A stretch of 64,000 bases of DNA from Bacteroidia bacterium (GTDB lineage: Bacteria; Bacteroidota; Bacteroidia; Flavobacteriales_E; Vicingaceae): the NCBI GenBank assembly GCA_030433355.1, contig JAUIMG010000013.1:1-64000 (forward strand). Reading direction: 5' to 3'. The notes beneath the pieces were generated by a model, which ran no database searches, had not been told where the DNA came from, and saw only the letters and a program-made list of their open reading frames with translations. Positions 15,582 through 24,967 of this stretch are shown here, piece by piece. Position 1 is the first letter of the stretch; each line of letters begins with the position of its first letter. Made by a program: the position numbers and the translations under genes.

Positions 15582-15611
15582 GTAAGGCTCCTTTTTCCTT
15601 TGGAGCCTTAC
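15582..15611. terminator. Hairpin between the nuclease gene and the M43 gene
   Basis: A perfect 10-bp inverted repeat GTAAGGCTCC/GGAGCCTTAC with a 10-nt pyrimidine loop, four bases past the stop of the gene at 15616-18345 (read on the minus strand). No U-tract follows, so it may end or stabilise that mRNA. Confidence 0.6.
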
Positions 15612-15615
15612 TTAT

Positions 15616-18345
15616 TTAACAAAAACTGCAATACTCCGATTTTTCATTGTGCTCCAAGATTTCCTTAGGATCTAGCATATTCTCTATAATTTCTGCCAAT
15701 ATTAATTTAGCGAGTTCTAAATCATTTGCTTTTGCACCATCTACAACACCCAACTTTGAATTTTTGAGTGGAATCATTCCGCCATTAAAATCTTCTTCCG
15801 ATATTTCTTTGCATAGCAGCTTGTAAATCCACAATTGTATTAGTTTAGACCTGCTTCCCTTAATAACTAGATCATTGCTACTTACATTGAATTCAGAAGG
15901 TTCAACTTTCGAGGTTTTGTAATCGATAATTCTGTACTTCCCATTTACCTTATCAATTCTATCAATTTTCCCTTGAATTTTAAGTTTGATTTTTTTCTTC
16001 GAACGGGGAAGCTCTAATTCTATATCCGTAAATAGTTCTTTCTCAATTCCAATAAGATGAACTTCATTGGATTTCATAAACTCCATTTCGTAATAAAGAA
16101 AATCCGCTATAATTTTTTTAGCAACTTCATATAAAATTTTTGGCTCACCAGTCTTGGGAACGTTTTTATAAACCTGCTCAAAGCTTTTGTTTAGAGTAGC
16201 TAAATATTCTTTTTGCATCTTTTGGATGGCATTTATAGAAAGTAATTCATTCAAAAAAGGTCGGTATAAATTTTCCAAACATTGGTGAATTACCTCGCCA
16301 AACTGTCCTGCATCTAATTCTTCAATATTCTCAGAGGAATCATCTTTTAAGCCCAATACATATTTATAATAAAAATCTGTTTTACAATTTAGATAGGTGT
16401 TGATGGCAGATGCCGAAATTCCTTTATTCAGAATTCGGTTCCGAATGATTTCTATAACAGCATTATTTTTTTCAAAGATATTTTTCTCTACTTCTTTATG
16501 ACTAATTAAATTAGGAGAAATGGATTTTTTAGTGATTTTAATTTCTTTATTCCATGCATTAAGCTCATGCTCTAATTGCATGACAAACCTGCTTTTCTCT
16601 CCACCCATTAAACTGTCTACTTTTTGATTGTAGATTAATGTTATTTTTTTGGCTCTTTGTAAAATTCTATAGAAATGATAGGAGAAGATGGCATCTTTAT
16701 CTTGGTAAGAAGGAAGACCAAATTTCTTTTTGATATCAAACGGAATAAATGAATTTTGAGATTTACCTGCTGGTAAAATCCCTTCATTTAAACTAGAAAT
16801 AATAACTTCTTCAAAGTCGAGTGTTCTACTTTCCAATACCCCCATTATTTGCAAACAGTTTAAAGGTTCACCTTTTAGCGTACTACTAGCAAGGCTAATA
16901 TTTTGGTTTAGAAGTAAAAACAGAGATTTTGTATGTTGCAAATCTGTTCTAAACTCAATCTTAGCAATTAGTTTGTCTATTTCTTTAACAATTAGTTGGT
17001 ATGGAGAGTGAAGAAAATTAGTGGAACTAATCTTTTCCACGTTCATTTTGCTTAGAATATACTTTAGGGCTTCTAGTTTCTTTAAACCACTTGAAGTTGG
17101 ACTGGGCAAAATCATAGCAAAGGTTCCCAAGTGATTTGTAATCTCTTCTAGACTTACTATGATCCTAGATTCATTAATTATATAGTCTCTTAAAGAGTTT
17201 ACCTTTTCAGTGAGTTTGTTTTCGGTAAAATGAAATAGTCTGTTATTTAATAAGGATAGTAGATACTTATAATAGAAGGCATTAGATTTTGGGTTTAGTT
17301 CACTGCTTTCATACAATTTAAAAAAGGCCCTTATAAAGTCGTAAAATATACTTTGATTTAAGGGGTAGCCCATGGTAATGTTTAAGGAGTCAATGTTAGG
17401 AGGGAGGCTTTCCAAGATTAATGGTAAAATCTCCTCATCTGAAAGCACTAAGGCTGTTTTTTTTAAACTTGCCTCCTCTTTATTTTTTAAGACATTAGCA
17501 ATTAGCTTTGCTTGTCCCATATTGCCAGAAACTCCAAAAATTTCGATCTCTTTTGGTATCTCTTTAAAATCATTGAATATCCATTGAAATTTCGCTTGTT
17601 TCTTTTTGAAATTTCTTAAAAACTTGCCAGCTTCTTGAATTTCATTATTCATGTAATATGCATCGCTATCCCATAAGAATTCCCCTACTCCTTCATTTAC
17701 AAAAAAGTTCATTAAACTTTCTTCAGAAACAGCCATAGCATTGAAACCAGCAAAGTAGATTTTCTTTATTCCTTCTTCTTTTAAAGAATTGATTTTTAGA
17801 TTGGATAAAGCTTGCTCAAATAATAATCCTTGATAAGCCTCTCCTTTATTTAATAAAGTACTTCTGAGCTCTTTATAGTAAGTACCCAAACTATTCCAAA
17901 ATCGTAAATAGTCTTTTTGAAAATTACTTAAGCCTGAGGCATTTAGATTCCAATTTTCTATGGCTTTCGCCTCAGATAAATAACTGTATAATTCATTGCC
18001 TTCAATTAAATATCTATCTATTTCATTAAAATCATGTAAAAGAATTTGACCCCAGCTTACAAAGTCTTCAAAATTATCTGCCTTTTTACCTTCTATTTTT
18101 TGATGAATGTCATAAATTGTAACTAGTAAGTCTACAGGGTCAATTAACCTAAGTTCACTTCTATCTTGCACAAAATCTTCCAAGCTTTTTATAGTTGGCA
18201 ACCAACTTACTTTGTTTAAAAGCTTTTGAAAGTGTTGTATTAAATGCACTTTAGCTCTTCTATTTGGAAGAACAATTAAAATGTTTTCTAAAGGTATTTT
18301 AGATTGGAGAGAATAATGGGCAACTCTTTCTAGAAATGTTTGCAT
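15616..18345 (-). CDS. AddB-like PD-(D/E)XK nuclease/inactivated helicase
   Basis: A 909-residue protein resembling the AddB subunit of the AddAB double-strand-break resection enzyme. The N-terminus (ILIVLPNRRAKVHLIQHF) is where a Walker A would be in a true helicase but lacks the P-loop. The C-terminal third is a RecB-type nuclease: SASAINTYLNC, FGEVIHQCL (motif His), GKIDRID and IIDYKTSK (catalytic Asp and Lys), then QLWIYKLL. Cys in TYLNC and the terminal YCSFC may be what is left of, or a variant of, the AddB iron-sulfur site. No addA-like gene is adjacent in this window. It likely acts in recombination repair. Confidence 0.82.
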   Translation of the reverse strand: MQTFLERVAHYSLQSKIPLENILIVLPNRRAKVHLIQHFQKLLNKVSWLPTIKSLEDFVQDRSELRLIDPVDLLVTIYDIHQKIEGKKADNFEDFVSWGQILLHDFNEIDRYLIEGNELYSYLSEAKAIENWNLNASGLSNFQKDYLRFWNSLGTYYKELRSTLLNKGEAYQGLLFEQALSNLKINSLKEEGIKKIYFAGFNAMAVSEESLMNFFVNEGVGEFLWDSDAYYMNNEIQEAGKFLRNFKKKQAKFQWIFNDFKEIPKEIEIFGVSGNMGQAKLIANVLKNKEEASLKKTALVLSDEEILPLILESLPPNIDSLNITMGYPLNQSIFYDFIRAFFKLYESSELNPKSNAFYYKYLLSLLNNRLFHFTENKLTEKVNSLRDYIINESRIIVSLEEITNHLGTFAMILPSPTSSGLKKLEALKYILSKMNVEKISSTNFLHSPYQLIVKEIDKLIAKIEFRTDLQHTKSLFLLLNQNISLASSTLKGEPLNCLQIMGVLESRTLDFEEVIISSLNEGILPAGKSQNSFIPFDIKKKFGLPSYQDKDAIFSYHFYRILQRAKKITLIYNQKVDSLMGGEKSRFVMQLEHELNAWNKEIKITKKSISPNLISHKEVEKNIFEKNNAVIEIIRNRILNKGISASAINTYLNCKTDFYYKYVLGLKDDSSENIEELDAGQFGEVIHQCLENLYRPFLNELLSINAIQKMQKEYLATLNKSFEQVYKNVPKTGEPKILYEVAKKIIADFLYYEMEFMKSNEVHLIGIEKELFTDIELELPRSKKKIKLKIQGKIDRIDKVNGKYRIIDYKTSKVEPSEFNVSSNDLVIKGSRSKLIQLWIYKLLCKEISEEDFNGGMIPLKNSKLGVVDGAKANDLELAKLILAEIIENMLDPKEILEHNEKSEYCSFC

Positions 18346-18430
18346 AAAGTAAACTTATAAAAGCCAAAGGTTAGAAACAATAAAAATAGTTCTTAAGTTG
18401 TTTGGCATGGTTGATGAAATGTATATTCGG

Positions 18431-18438
18431 TAATTTTG
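18431..18438 (+). promoter_or_regulatory. -7 promoter box directly before the MORN gene
   Basis: TAATTTTG fits TAnnTTTG exactly and ends only four bases before the ATG at 18443, so transcription would begin at or very near the start codon (leaderless mRNA). A TTG lies 17 bp upstream of the box, a little close. Confidence 0.5.
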
Positions 18439-18442
18439 TAGT

Positions 18443-19228
18443 ATGAAAAAAATATTTCTTTTTCTAGTATCCTCATTATTCCTAATAGGGTTATCATTTT
18501 CTCAAGAAAACTCTTGGAATCAAACCAACGAAAAAGGGGGAAAGGTTGGAGATTGGAGAGCTTTTTATCCGAATGGCAAGCTTCGCTATATTGGAAGTTT
18601 TGAAGATAATGTTCCTGTAGACACTTTTTACTACTATTTTCAAAGTGGTAAGCTTAAAACAATCTTAATGTACGATAGTATAAATTCTGCAAAAGCTAAA
18701 CTCTACTATGAAACGGGCGAGATGTTAGCAGAAGGCAGGTATACCAATAATAAAAAGGAGGGAATGTGGATAAGCTATGGTGCAAAAAACATTAAAGTAG
18801 AGCAAGGAACTTTTTTAGATGGAAAAAAATATGGACCATGGAAAACCTTTTATGAGGATGGAACTGTTTCTATGGAAGTATACTTTGAAAATGATTTAGA
18901 ACAAGGGCCTGTTAAATACTATTATCTAGATGGTAAACTGAAACAAGAAGCTAATTATAGAGATGGGTTTTTAGATGGTCTTTCTACTAATTATGACAGT
19001 CAAGGAAAGAAAGTTTTAAAAGGTATTTATTACAAGGGGGCTAGAGACGGACGTTGGATCTATTACGATGATCAACAGAATATGGAAACGGTATTGGAAT
19101 ATGATAAAGGAGAATTATTAAACCCCGATGCACTGAAGGAAATTGATTATGAATCAGATCAGTATAGAGGAAATGTTAAGGACGTTTTAGAGTTTGAAGA
19201 TTTAAGAGGAAGAATAAAATATGACTAG
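18443..19228 (+). CDS. Exported MORN-repeat (YwqK-like) protein
   Basis: A 261-residue protein with a signal peptide (about 1-20, ending LSFSQ) and then seven or so MORN-type beta-hairpin repeats of the form G.W..Y..(D/N)G.l....f..g: KVGDWRAFYPNGKLRYIG, KEGMWISYG, KYGPWKTFYEDGTV and so on. Databases often call such proteins YwqK-family antitoxin, but there is no toxin gene here and the signal peptide argues for a periplasmic or surface role. Its end overlaps mnmA by 8 bp, so the two are likely cotranscribed. Function not known. Confidence 0.88.
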   Translation: MKKIFLFLVSSLFLIGLSFSQENSWNQTNEKGGKVGDWRAFYPNGKLRYIGSFEDNVPVDTFYYYFQSGKLKTILMYDSINSAKAKLYYETGEMLAEGRYTNNKKEGMWISYGAKNIKVEQGTFLDGKKYGPWKTFYEDGTVSMEVYFENDLEQGPVKYYYLDGKLKQEANYRDGFLDGLSTNYDSQGKKVLKGIYYKGARDGRWIYYDDQQNMETVLEYDKGELLNPDALKEIDYESDQYRGNVKDVLEFEDLRGRIKYD

Positions 19229-20312
19229 TAAAGGAAAAGTATTGGTAGCAATGAGTGGTGGAATTGATAGTTCTGTAACTGCTCTTTTATTGCATGAGGA
19301 AGGTTATGAAGTTATTGGTGTAACCATGAAAACATGGGATTACGCTAGTTCTGGTGGTAACAGAAAAACAACGGGCTGCTGCAGTTTGGATGATATAAAT
19401 GATGCTAGAATACTTGCGGTAAACTATGGCTTCCACCACATGATCATCGACATTAGAGAAGAATTTGGAGATTATATCATTGATAATTTTGTGGATGAGT
19501 ATGTTGCAGGTAGAACCCCTAATCCTTGTGTTTTATGCAATACGCATATTAAGTGGGATGCATTATTGAGAAGAGCAGATCAGTTGGGCTGTGAGTTTAT
19601 TGCTACTGGTCATTATGCGAATGTTAGGGAAGAGAATGGTAGATATGTTATTTCTAAAGGGAAGGATGAAAATAAAGACCAATCTTATGTCTTGTGGGGC
19701 TTGAAACAAGAAGCTTTGGCTAGAACGAAATTTCCACTTGGAAAATTTACCAAGACAGAAATACGCCAAATGGCTTTAGATAGAGGCCATACCGAATTGG
19801 CTAAAAAGAGCGAGAGTTATGAAATTTGTTTTGTTCCTGACAATGATTATCGTGGTTTTCTTAAAAGGAAAGTAGACGGATTGGAGGAGAGAGTTGCAGG
19901 CGGAGATTTTATTGATTTGCACGGGAATATACTTGGCAAACACGAGGGCTATCCTTTTTATACTATCGGTCAAAGAAAAGGCTTAGGGATTGCCATGGGA
20001 GAGCCTATGTATGTTATTCGAATTAACCCTTCTGACAATACGGTTGTATTAGGAAAGAAAGAAGATTTGAAGCGTGCCCAAATGAAAGTTAGAAGACCAA
20101 ACTTGATTAAGTACGATAATTTACCGCAAGAAACGGAGGTGTTAACCAAAGTGCGTTATAAGGACAAAGGTGCAATGAGTCAGTTATCCATTAATCCTGC
20201 TGGAGAAATCACTGTTGATTTCTTTCATGAAGTGCAAGGTATTGCACCTGGACAGTCCGCCGTATTTTATGAAGGCAACGATTTGTTGGGTGGTGGCTTT
20301 ATAAGTCAATAA
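19221..20312 (+). CDS. mnmA: tRNA-uridine 2-sulfurtransferase MnmA (TrmU)
   Basis: Makes 2-thiouridine at the wobble position 34 of tRNA Lys, Glu and Gln. The ATP-pyrophosphatase loop SGGIDSS lies at 12-18. The catalytic cysteine is C103 in NPCVLCN, and the partner cysteine is in SESYEICFVPD near 200. The GxGHYAN motif and the C-terminal beta domain (TIGQRKGLGIAMG) are intact. Length (363) is normal. It starts inside the MORN gene's 3' end and is followed after 1 bp by a lipoprotein gene, giving a tight three-gene unit. Confidence 0.97.
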   Translation: MTSKGKVLVAMSGGIDSSVTALLLHEEGYEVIGVTMKTWDYASSGGNRKTTGCCSLDDINDARILAVNYGFHHMIIDIREEFGDYIIDNFVDEYVAGRTPNPCVLCNTHIKWDALLRRADQLGCEFIATGHYANVREENGRYVISKGKDENKDQSYVLWGLKQEALARTKFPLGKFTKTEIRQMALDRGHTELAKKSESYEICFVPDNDYRGFLKRKVDGLEERVAGGDFIDLHGNILGKHEGYPFYTIGQRKGLGIAMGEPMYVIRINPSDNTVVLGKKEDLKRAQMKVRRPNLIKYDNLPQETEVLTKVRYKDKGAMSQLSINPAGEITVDFFHEVQGIAPGQSAVFYEGNDLLGGGFISQ

Positions 20313-20313
20313 G

Positions 20314-20970
20314 ATGAAAAGGCTAGTTGTTATATTTCTCTTTTTAAGCTCTCTTTATTCATGCAAAGAAGATGGGGAAGATTTAGCTCCAAATTTTGAA
20401 GGATATCAGTATTTCCCTCTTGAAATAGGTCAAACTTCAATATTTAAAATTGACAGTATTGTTTATGATGATTTTACCCAAGAGATAGATACGTTTAGCT
20501 TCTTTTTAAAAGAAGAAATTGAATCTACTTTTATAGATGGTGCCAATAGAAAATCTTATAGGGTAGCAATTTATTATAGTTTAGATACTAGCAATTGGAG
20601 ACTGCAAAAAGTAATTAGTAAGTTAAGAATAGATTTGAGAGCCGAAAAAACGGAAGAAAATGTCACTATCGTTCCTTTGGTTTTTCCGATAAAACAAACA
20701 TCTGTTTGGGATTTAAATATTCTAAATACTAGAGAAGAAGTTAAGTGCAGGTTTAAAGATATAAATCAGTCCTTTAATGATTATGATTCAACCATTACAG
20801 TTGCTCAAGAGGAAGAAATTTCTTTGATAGAGAGAAAGACTTCTGAAGAAGTTTATGCAGCGAATGTTGGCCTTGTTTATACAAGAAAACAAGACTTAAA
20901 ACTAGATTTTAGTACCGCTGAAATAAGGTCGGGTTATGATTTAAAGAAGAGTTTGTTAAGTTATAAATGA
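20314..20970 (+). CDS. Putative lipoprotein of unknown function
   Basis: A 218-residue lipoprotein: hydrophobic leader and lipobox SLYSC (Cys at about 17) followed by an acidic stretch (KEDGEDLAP). The mature part begins YQYFPLEIGQTSIFKIDSIVYDD, a pattern frequent in Bacteroidota lipoproteins, and is mainly beta strand. No enzyme motif seen. It follows mnmA by 1 bp; its 3' end overlaps convergently with the TauE/SafE gene by 15 bp. Likely sits in the outer membrane or periplasm. Confidence 0.82.
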   Translation: MKRLVVIFLFLSSLYSCKEDGEDLAPNFEGYQYFPLEIGQTSIFKIDSIVYDDFTQEIDTFSFFLKEEIESTFIDGANRKSYRVAIYYSLDTSNWRLQKVISKLRIDLRAEKTEENVTIVPLVFPIKQTSVWDLNILNTREEVKCRFKDINQSFNDYDSTITVAQEEEISLIERKTSEEVYAANVGLVYTRKQDLKLDFSTAEIRSGYDLKKSLLSYK

Positions 20971-21687
20971 TTTGTAAATCATAACAATTCCACTGATTAA
21001 GGTCACCAATAAAACTAGTTGGATAAAGAGTTTATCACTGATTCCTTGAAGTGCTTTTTTCCCAATAACATTACCTATAATAGCACCAATTCCAATAAAT
21101 ATCCCATACAGCCACAGATCTGAACTAAGAGCACCTAGGTAAGCATAGGATCCAATTTGGAAAATACCTGCAAAGAATGAATTAGCTGTTTTGGTTGCAA
21201 TCAATTCTTCTTTTACCAAGCCATAATTGAGGTAGAATGGATTTAAAATTGCACCTGTTGCCCCGAATAGAGAAGATATTAAAAGAACTAGAAAGCCTAG
21301 TGGAATAAAGTACCACTTTTTAACTTGAAACGTCTTTTTTACTTTTCCCCACCTATATTGCAATGCAAGAAAAATGAGAAATATCCCAAGGAGAAGCTGA
21401 ATGGCACTTGCATCTAATTGAATGAATATATTAGCTCCTAAAACTGCACCCAAAATAGCAGATGGAACATAGTACACAACCAAGTCCCATTTAATATCCT
21501 TCCAAAATAGAATTAAGCGGGCGGGCCTTCCAATCATATTTCCAAGATTAATAACTGGTGCTACTGCATTTGCTCCTAAAGCAAAACTTACAATTGGGAG
21601 CAAGAGTAAAGCACCTCCTCCACCAGAAAGTGTGCTAATTACATAAGCAACAATACCGCATAAAAATAGAAGTAGGTAGGTAGCCAA
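20956..21687 (-). CDS. TauE/SafE-family anion exporter
   Basis: A 243-residue membrane protein of the TauE/SafE (DUF81) family, associated with export of sulfite, sulfoacetate and related anions. The duplicated family signature is visible: STLSGGGGALLLLPIVSFALG at about 19-39 and LFGATGAILNPFYL at about 140-153, with about eight hydrophobic helices. Last gene of a minus-strand run 16 bp after the acyl-CoA carboxylase gene. The substrate cannot be deduced. Confidence 0.9.
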   Translation of the reverse strand: MATYLLLFLCGIVAYVISTLSGGGGALLLLPIVSFALGANAVAPVINLGNMIGRPARLILFWKDIKWDLVVYYVPSAILGAVLGANIFIQLDASAIQLLLGIFLIFLALQYRWGKVKKTFQVKKWYFIPLGFLVLLISSLFGATGAILNPFYLNYGLVKEELIATKTANSFFAGIFQIGSYAYLGALSSDLWLYGIFIGIGAIIGNVIGKKALQGISDKLFIQLVLLVTLISGIVMIYKSFIT

Positions 21688-21703
21688 AGCCTATTTCTAT
21701 TTA

Positions 21704-23344
21704 TCAAGTTTGAAGAACACCTACATTGTAAGGCTTTTCAATAGGAGCATGATTAGCTGCTTCAATTCCCATAGATACCCATTTTCTAGTGTCTAAAGGG
21801 TCTATTACATCATCCACCCATAGTCTAGAAGCAGCATAGTAAGGAGATGTTTGACTATTATACCTGTCTGTAATTTCTTTTAGCAGTTCATTTTTTCCTT
21901 CTTCTGAAAGAGTTTCTCCTTTAGCTTCCATGGTTGCAACCTTAATTTGTAATAAAGTTTTTGCAGCAGAAGCACCTGACATTACTGCAATATTAGCTGT
22001 AGGCCAAGCTGCGATTAATCTTGGATCATAAGCCTTGCCACACATGGCATAGTTACCTGCACCATAGCTATTTCCCATTACTATGGTAAATTTTGGTACC
22101 ACACTATTGGCCATAGCATTAACCATTTTTGCGCCATCTTTTATTATTCCTCCGTGCTCAGATTTAGATCCAACCATAAAGCCTGTAACATCTTGTAAAA
22201 ATAAAAGAGGGATTTTCTTTTGGTTACAGTTCATAATAAATCTAGCTGCTTTATCTGCAGAGTCTGAATAAATTACGCCACCAAATCTAGCTTCACCCTT
22301 TTTTGTTTTTACTAATTGCCTTTGGTTGGCTACTATTCCAACCGCCCATCCATCAATTCTAGCATAAGCGCAAACAATAGTTTTTCCAAACAAGGCCTTA
22401 TACTCTTCGAATTCGCTATTGTCTACTAAACACTTAATTATTTCTTTAACATCATATTGTTTAACCCTATCGTAAGGGATTTTACTATAAAGTTCTTTTG
22501 CTTCAGTTTTAGGTGCAATTGATTCTTTTCTACTAAAACCGGCAGTATCAAAATCTCCAATTTTGTCCATGATGTTTTTAATAGAGCTAAGGCAGTCTTT
22601 ATCGTCTTTACTTTTATAATCTGTAACTCCTGATATTTCACAATGGGTAGTTGCACCACCCAATGTTTCATTATCAACGCTCTCTCCAATTGCTGCTCTA
22701 ACTAAATAAGAACCAGCTAGAAAAATAGAACCGGTTTTCTCAACTATAAGCGCTTCATCACTCATGATAGGTAAGTATGCTCCACCTGCAACACAACTGC
22801 CCATTACAGCGGCAATTTGTGTAATTCCCATAGAAGACATAATTGCATTATTTCGGAACATTCTTCCAAAATGCTCTTTATCTGGGAAAATTTCATCTTG
22901 CATTGGAAGAAAAACGCCTGCGCTATCTACCAAATAGATAATTGGCAATTTATTTTCAATAGATATTTCTTGAGCTCTTAGATTCTTTTTTGCCGTAATG
23001 GGAAACCATGCGCCAGCCTTAACAGTGGCATCATTGGCAACAATAACACAAAGTTTTTTAGAGACATAACCGATTTTAACCACAACTCCTCCTGAAGGAC
23101 AACCGCCATATTCCTCATACATTCCTTCACCTACAAAGGTTCCTATTTCTATAGCATCCTTTGGGTTATCTAAAAGAAATTCAATTCTTTCTCTTGCAGT
23201 TAATTTGCCCTTTTTATGCTGCTTTTCTATTTTACTCTTTCCGCCACCTAAATATACTTTTTGTTGTTTTCTTTTTAAGTCTGAAATGAGCATTCTAATA
23301 GAATCGTCATTTTTGCTCTCTTCTATGTCTATCTTTTTTGTCAT
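21704..23344 (-). CDS. Acyl-CoA carboxylase, carboxyltransferase (beta) subunit
   Basis: A 546-residue carboxyltransferase that passes carboxyl from biotin to an acyl-CoA. The two crotonase-like halves are complete (N-terminal VDSAGVFLPMQDEIFPD, GSCVAGGAYLPIMSDE, LGGATTHCEISGV; C-terminal FLQDVTGFMVGSKSEHGGIIKDGAKM and NSYGAGNYAMCGKAYDPR). The motifs resemble methylcrotonyl-CoA carboxylase of leucine breakdown more than propionyl-CoA carboxylase, but substrate is not certain. No biotin-carrying alpha subunit is adjacent. It is inside the minus-strand operon from 26157. Confidence 0.88.
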   Translation of the reverse strand: MTKKIDIEESKNDDSIRMLISDLKRKQQKVYLGGGKSKIEKQHKKGKLTARERIEFLLDNPKDAIEIGTFVGEGMYEEYGGCPSGGVVVKIGYVSKKLCVIVANDATVKAGAWFPITAKKNLRAQEISIENKLPIIYLVDSAGVFLPMQDEIFPDKEHFGRMFRNNAIMSSMGITQIAAVMGSCVAGGAYLPIMSDEALIVEKTGSIFLAGSYLVRAAIGESVDNETLGGATTHCEISGVTDYKSKDDKDCLSSIKNIMDKIGDFDTAGFSRKESIAPKTEAKELYSKIPYDRVKQYDVKEIIKCLVDNSEFEEYKALFGKTIVCAYARIDGWAVGIVANQRQLVKTKKGEARFGGVIYSDSADKAARFIMNCNQKKIPLLFLQDVTGFMVGSKSEHGGIIKDGAKMVNAMANSVVPKFTIVMGNSYGAGNYAMCGKAYDPRLIAAWPTANIAVMSGASAAKTLLQIKVATMEAKGETLSEEGKNELLKEITDRYNSQTSPYYAASRLWVDDVIDPLDTRKWVSMGIEAANHAPIEKPYNVGVLQT

Positions 23345-23353
23345 TGTCTTTAA

Positions 23354-23965
23354 TTAAGGCAGTTTTATACTATTCAAATAGCTTCTTGATTCAGGTCCTA
23401 AATTAAACAGAAGATCAAGAATGCTCAAATTAGGAATAAAACCATGCTTTTCTTCAAAAACCTGTATATAACTAGGTATAGAAAAGGATTTGATGATTTC
23501 TTTGTTTTTAGGATTTAAAATTTTTCTCCAATCTGTTTTCTGTTCTTCGTAAACCGAAGTGTAGTTGAAGTTAGCTTGAATGCCAATAATATGCTTTATC
23601 GACTCCTCAATGTAAGTGTTTCTTTTTAGAAGATTAGACTCTTTAGAGAATACTAAGGGTTTAATTTCATCTTCATAAAATTCAAAAAATGGAGAAGCTC
23701 TGTAAGCTGATTCTATAGACCTCCAGTGCAATATTTGCCAATCTTCATCATAGCTAATTTCAATGATATCAATTGGAGAGTGATTGTTCCATTTTTTTAG
23801 AGGAATGCTAAGAACGAGTTTACCATTAGCACTATATATTTCTGTTCTACTTCTTTGACTTTGCTTTACGAAATGCTCTTTAGTTTCTATGGAGTAATTT
23901 TTTGACTGAGCGATAATGCTATAGTGTGCAGTCGAACCAAAGTAGCTAGTAGATAAAGTTGGCAT
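23354..23965 (-). CDS. WbqC-family protein
   Basis: A 203-residue protein of the WbqC-like family, often near cell-envelope glycan genes and of unproven activity. The N-terminus (LSTSYFGSTAHYSIIAQS) and the central SIPLKKWNNHSPIDIIEISYDEDWQILHWRSIESAYRASPFFEFYEDEI are typical. Its ATG follows the TAG of the heptose-kinase-like gene with no gap, implying translational coupling and perhaps a shared glycan pathway. No membrane segment. Confidence 0.85.
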   Translation of the reverse strand: MPTLSTSYFGSTAHYSIIAQSKNYSIETKEHFVKQSQRSRTEIYSANGKLVLSIPLKKWNNHSPIDIIEISYDEDWQILHWRSIESAYRASPFFEFYEDEIKPLVFSKESNLLKRNTYIEESIKHIIGIQANFNYTSVYEEQKTDWRKILNPKNKEIIKSFSIPSYIQVFEEKHGFIPNLSILDLLFNLGPESRSYLNSIKLP

Positions 23966-24967
23966 CTAGGTAAAAAGTCTTTCTGCTTCTTCTTTTAGAG
24001 TCTCTTTGCTTATAGGCACTACACCTACATTTTCACAAACCAAGCCACCTGCTAAATTGGATAGTTCTGCAATAAGCTCGGCTTTACACTTACTAGCTAA
24101 ACATAAAGAGGCAACACTAATAACTGTGTCTCCTGCACCCGATACATCTGTGATATCTCTTCTATGTGCATGAATATGATGGCTAGCATTTTGAGTATTT
24201 ATGTATACACCATTTTCAGATAAAGTAATCAGGGTAGATTCATTTTGCAATGCTTCTTCTAACTTTAAAATTGCAGCTTTAAGTTCATCCAAATTAGTAG
24301 CATCAAATTGAATTTTAAGACCTTCTTTTAACTCTTTTAAATTAGGCTTGAACAAGCTAACCCCTTTATAATTCATAAAATTTATAAGCTTCGGGTCTAC
24401 AGTAGTTGGGATATTATTTGCTCTTGCTAATTCAACTACTTTTTCAATTAAAAATGGAGTAATAAGCCCTTTATCATAATCTTCGAAAATAATAACATCA
24501 ATATTTTCTTCCTCAATAATTCCTTCAATACGACTATATAATAAATTGCTTAAATCTTCTGTTATTGGATCCGTTTGTTCTGAATCAATTCTCAACATTT
24601 GGTGATTATTGCCAATAACCCTTGATTTTGAGGTGGTTTTTCTTTTCTCAGACCTTATAATTCCTTTGTTGCTTTGCTTATTTTCATTTAGCAACTTTAA
24701 AAAAGTATTTCCATCCTCATCACTACCAATGATAGAGCAGAGGATAGGCTTTGCGCCAAGTGCTTGGATATTAAGAGCAACATTGGCAGCTCCTCCCATT
24801 CTAGATTCTTGTTTATTTACCGCTACAATTGGCACAGGAGCCTCCGGTGAAATTCGATCTACTTTACCCCAGTAATAAGCATCTATCATTACATCGCCAA
24901 TTACTAAGGCTGTTTTATCTTTAAATCCTTCAAATAGCTCCGTTATTTCAATCTTAGGTAGTTTCAT
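23966..24967 (-). CDS. PfkB-family kinase, RfaE/HldE domain I-like
   Basis: A 333-residue ribokinase-fold sugar kinase, closest in pattern to the kinase domain of HldE/RfaE, which phosphorylates D-glycero-D-manno-heptose 7-phosphate for LPS core. Seen: VIGDVMIDAYYWGKVDRISPEAPVPIV (about 17-43), MGGAANVALNIQALGA, FEDYDKGLI, DPK, FKPNLKE and the catalytic DVSGAGDT near 270. The cytidylyltransferase second domain of the bifunctional enzyme is absent. Four-base overlap with the upstream aminotransferase, no gap to WbqC. The exact sugar is inferred. Confidence 0.87.
   Translation of the reverse strand: MKLPKIEITELFEGFKDKTALVIGDVMIDAYYWGKVDRISPEAPVPIVAVNKQESRMGGAANVALNIQALGAKPILCSIIGSDEDGNTFLKLLNENKQSNKGIIRSEKRKTTSKSRVIGNNHQMLRIDSEQTDPITEDLSNLLYSRIEGIIEEENIDVIIFEDYDKGLITPFLIEKVVELARANNIPTTVDPKLINFMNYKGVSLFKPNLKELKEGLKIQFDATNLDELKAAILKLEEALQNESTLITLSENGVYINTQNASHHIHAHRRDITDVSGAGDTVISVASLCLASKCKAELIAELSNLAGGLVCENVGVVPISKETLKEEAERLFT

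Noticed and set aside
18443-19228. Antitoxin of a toxin-antitoxin pair (YwqK label)
   Set aside because: It has a signal peptide, and there is no toxin-like gene adjacent; it overlaps mnmA instead.
24609-24875. Plus-strand ORF of 88 residues
   Set aside because: Shadow of the heptose-kinase-like gene on the other strand; no domain or start signal.
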